Shown in pieces: positions 62,664-64,000 of a DNA stretch of 64,000 nt; position 1 is the stretch's first letter, and every line of letters starts with the position of its first letter. The notes under the pieces were generated by a model that was not told where the DNA came from, did no database searches, and worked only from the letters and a program-made list of their open reading frames with translations. Position numbers and translations under genes: made by a program. This DNA comes from Bradyrhizobium yuanmingense (GTDB taxonomy: Bacteria > Pseudomonadota > Alphaproteobacteria > Rhizobiales > Xanthobacteraceae): the NCBI RefSeq assembly GCF_900094575.1, contig NZ_FMAE01000003.1, positions 741,253-805,252 of the forward strand. The letters are read 5' to 3'.

Positions 62664-64000
62664 ATGGATGATCTGTTGCGGGAGTTTCTGACGGAGACCA
62701 GCGAGAGCCTGGACACCGTGGACAATCAGCTGGTGAAGTTCGAGCAGGAGCCGAACAACGCCAAGATCCTGGATAACATCTTCCGCCTGGTCCACACCAT
62801 CAAGGGCACCTGCGGCTTCCTCGGCCTGCCGCGGCTGGAAGCGCTGGCCCATGCCGGCGAGACCCTGATGGGCAAATTCCGTGACGGCATGCCTGTGACC
62901 GCCGAGGCGGTGACGGTGATCCTGTCCTCGATCGACCGCATCAAGGAGATTTTGGCTGGCTTGGAGGCGACCGAGGCCGAGCCTGAGGGGAACGACCGCG
63001 ATCTCATCGACAAGCTGGAAGCGATGGTCGAGCAGGGCATGGCGGCCATGTCAGGCTCGGCGCAGCCGATGCCGACAGCCGGCACTGCGGCTCCCGTTGC
63101 CGATGCGCCGCCGTTGGTGCCGGAAGCGCCCGCCGCTGCAGCCGCCCTCGCCAAGGAGATGACCATGGGCACGCTGGTCGATCAGACCCTGGAGCGCCCG
63201 CTGCGTCCGGGCGAGGTTTCGCTCGACGAGCTCGAGCGTGCCTTCCGCGAGACCGCGATTGAAGCGCCGGTGCCCGTTGCTCAGGCTGGGGCAAAGGCCG
63301 AGCCCGCGCCAGCTGCTGAAGCGCCCGTGGCGAAGGAAGCCGCAAAGCCCGCCAAGGAGAAGGCCGCGCCGAAGAAGTCGATGGCCGACGAGATGGCGGG
63401 CGAGGGCGACCGCATCGCCAACCAGTCGATCCGCGTCAACGTGGATACGCTGGAGCACCTGATGACCATGGTCTCCGAGCTGGTCCTGACCCGCAACCAG
63501 CTCTTGGAGATCTCCCGCCGCAACGAGGACACCGAGTTCAAGGTGCCGCTGCAGCGCCTCTCCAACGTCACCGCCGAGCTGCAGGAAGGCGTCATGAAGA
63601 CGCGCATGCAGCCGATCGGCAATGCCTGGCAGAAGCTGCCCCGCATCGTCCGCGACCTCTCATCCGAACTCGGCAAGCAGATCGAGCTCGAGATGCACGG
63701 CGCCGACACCGAGCTCGACCGCCAGGTGCTCGACCTGATCAAGGACCCGCTCACCCACATGGTGCGCAACTCCGCCGATCATGGCCTGGAGACCCCCGCC
63801 GAGCGCCTCGCCAGCGGCAAGGGCGAGCAGGGCACCATTCGCCTCTCCGCCTATCACGAGGGCGGCCACATCATCATCTGCATCGCCGACAACGGCCGCG
63901 GCCTCAACACCGAGAAGATCAAGGCCAAGGCGCTCTCGTCCGGTCTCGTCACCGAGGCCGAGCTCGAGAAGATGAGCGAAGCCCAGATCCACAAGTTCAT
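62664..64000 (+). CDS. cheA: chemotaxis histidine kinase CheA (3' end beyond window)
   Basis: Frame open from ATG 62664 to the window end, 445 codons. P1 domain with phosphoacceptor H44 in RLVHTIKGTCGFLG, an Ala/Pro-rich linker with a possible P2 segment (residues about 100-235), the P3 dimerisation domain (QSIRVNVDTLEHLMTMVSEL, VLTRNQLLEI) and the start of the P4 kinase domain (KTRMQPIG, HMVRNSADHGLETPAE, IADNGRGLNTEKI). It would phosphorylate CheY and CheB for motility. Absent from the window: P5, CheW, CheY. A che cluster is expected next. Confidence 0.95.
   Translation, partial: MDDLLREFLTETSESLDTVDNQLVKFEQEPNNAKILDNIFRLVHTIKGTCGFLGLPRLEALAHAGETLMGKFRDGMPVTAEAVTVILSSIDRIKEILAGLEATEAEPEGNDRDLIDKLEAMVEQGMAAMSGSAQPMPTAGTAAPVADAPPLVPEAPAAAAALAKEMTMGTLVDQTLERPLRPGEVSLDELERAFRETAIEAPVPVAQAGAKAEPAPAAEAPVAKEAAKPAKEKAAPKKSMADEMAGEGDRIANQSIRVNVDTLEHLMTMVSELVLTRNQLLEISRRNEDTEFKVPLQRLSNVTAELQEGVMKTRMQPIGNAWQKLPRIVRDLSSELGKQIELEMHGADTELDRQVLDLIKDPLTHMVRNSADHGLETPAERLASGKGEQGTIRLSAYHEGGHIIICIADNGRGLNTEKIKAKALSSGLVTEAELEKMSEAQIHKF

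Overview
The window reads as about 64 kb of chromosomal backbone from an alphaproteobacterium of the Bradyrhizobium group. The evidence is the high GC content, the dense GC-rich palindromic intergenic repeats typical of bradyrhizobia, a ChpT phosphotransferase next to cheA, an EipA (DUF1134) envelope protein, a SorAB-type sulfite dehydrogenase, a CyaC-like redox-linked cyclase, a PutA/Lrp pair and many acyl-CoA enzymes. I saw no insertion sequence, prophage, CRISPR array, plasmid origin or rRNA. The only RNA gene found is one tRNA-Val(CAC).

Layout. 1-4.7 kb: 3' end of a molybdenum hydroxylase large subunit, then a minus-strand operon of an enoyl-CoA hydratase and two acyl-CoA dehydrogenases. 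4.8-7 kb: lemA and two TPM-domain genes. 7.2-11 kb: a membrane/coiled-coil protein, a secreted one-haem protein, a 54-residue membrane protein and a GST. 11-16 kb: a class III CoA-transferase, putA and its divergent Lrp-type regulator. 16-20 kb: a cold-shock protein, sorAB and a membrane cyclase with a [2Fe-2S] domain. 20-23 kb: a GT39-like glycosyltransferase and a threonine-synthase-like enzyme. 23.2-26.6 kb: a complete three-gene URC-type uracil catabolism locus (URC1, URC4/DUF1688, uracil phosphoribosyltransferase) behind a leader with two hairpins. 26.6-29.2 kb: small membrane protein, M48 peptidase, DUF898 protein. 29.5-32 kb: two tandem CYP153-like P450s.

32.2-38.2 kb: a LysR regulator divergent from an acyl-CoA dehydrogenase / CoA-transferase / hot-dog hydratase operon resembling part of the itaconate (rip) loci, followed by a benzoylformate decarboxylase. 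38.3-41.3 kb: an SDR divergent from a MarR regulator across a perfect 7-1-7 palindrome, a second SDR and a hemolysin-III protein. 41.5-45.7 kb: ycjX/ycjF-type pair, DUF2927 protein and L,D-transpeptidase. 45.9-50.5 kb: a ThDP enzyme, a PD-(D/E)XK-like protein, small proteins, a Gre-family factor and a DedA-like membrane protein. 50.6-57.6 kb: an SDR, a five-GAF histidine kinase with its single-domain response regulator, a UspA-like protein, a 2H phosphoesterase-like protein and a membrane-anchored unknown. 57.9-64 kb: tRNA-Val, a coiled-coil membrane protein, eipA, a YHS protein, cysQ, chpT and the 5' part of cheA.

The most interesting parts are the URC locus with its attenuator-like leader and unusual phosphoribosyltransferase loop, the CyaC-like three-module cyclase upstream of sorAB, the five-GAF kinase, and the way intergenic palindromes intrude on genes (one apparently supplies the start codon of a TPM gene, another is reduced to its two outer arms).
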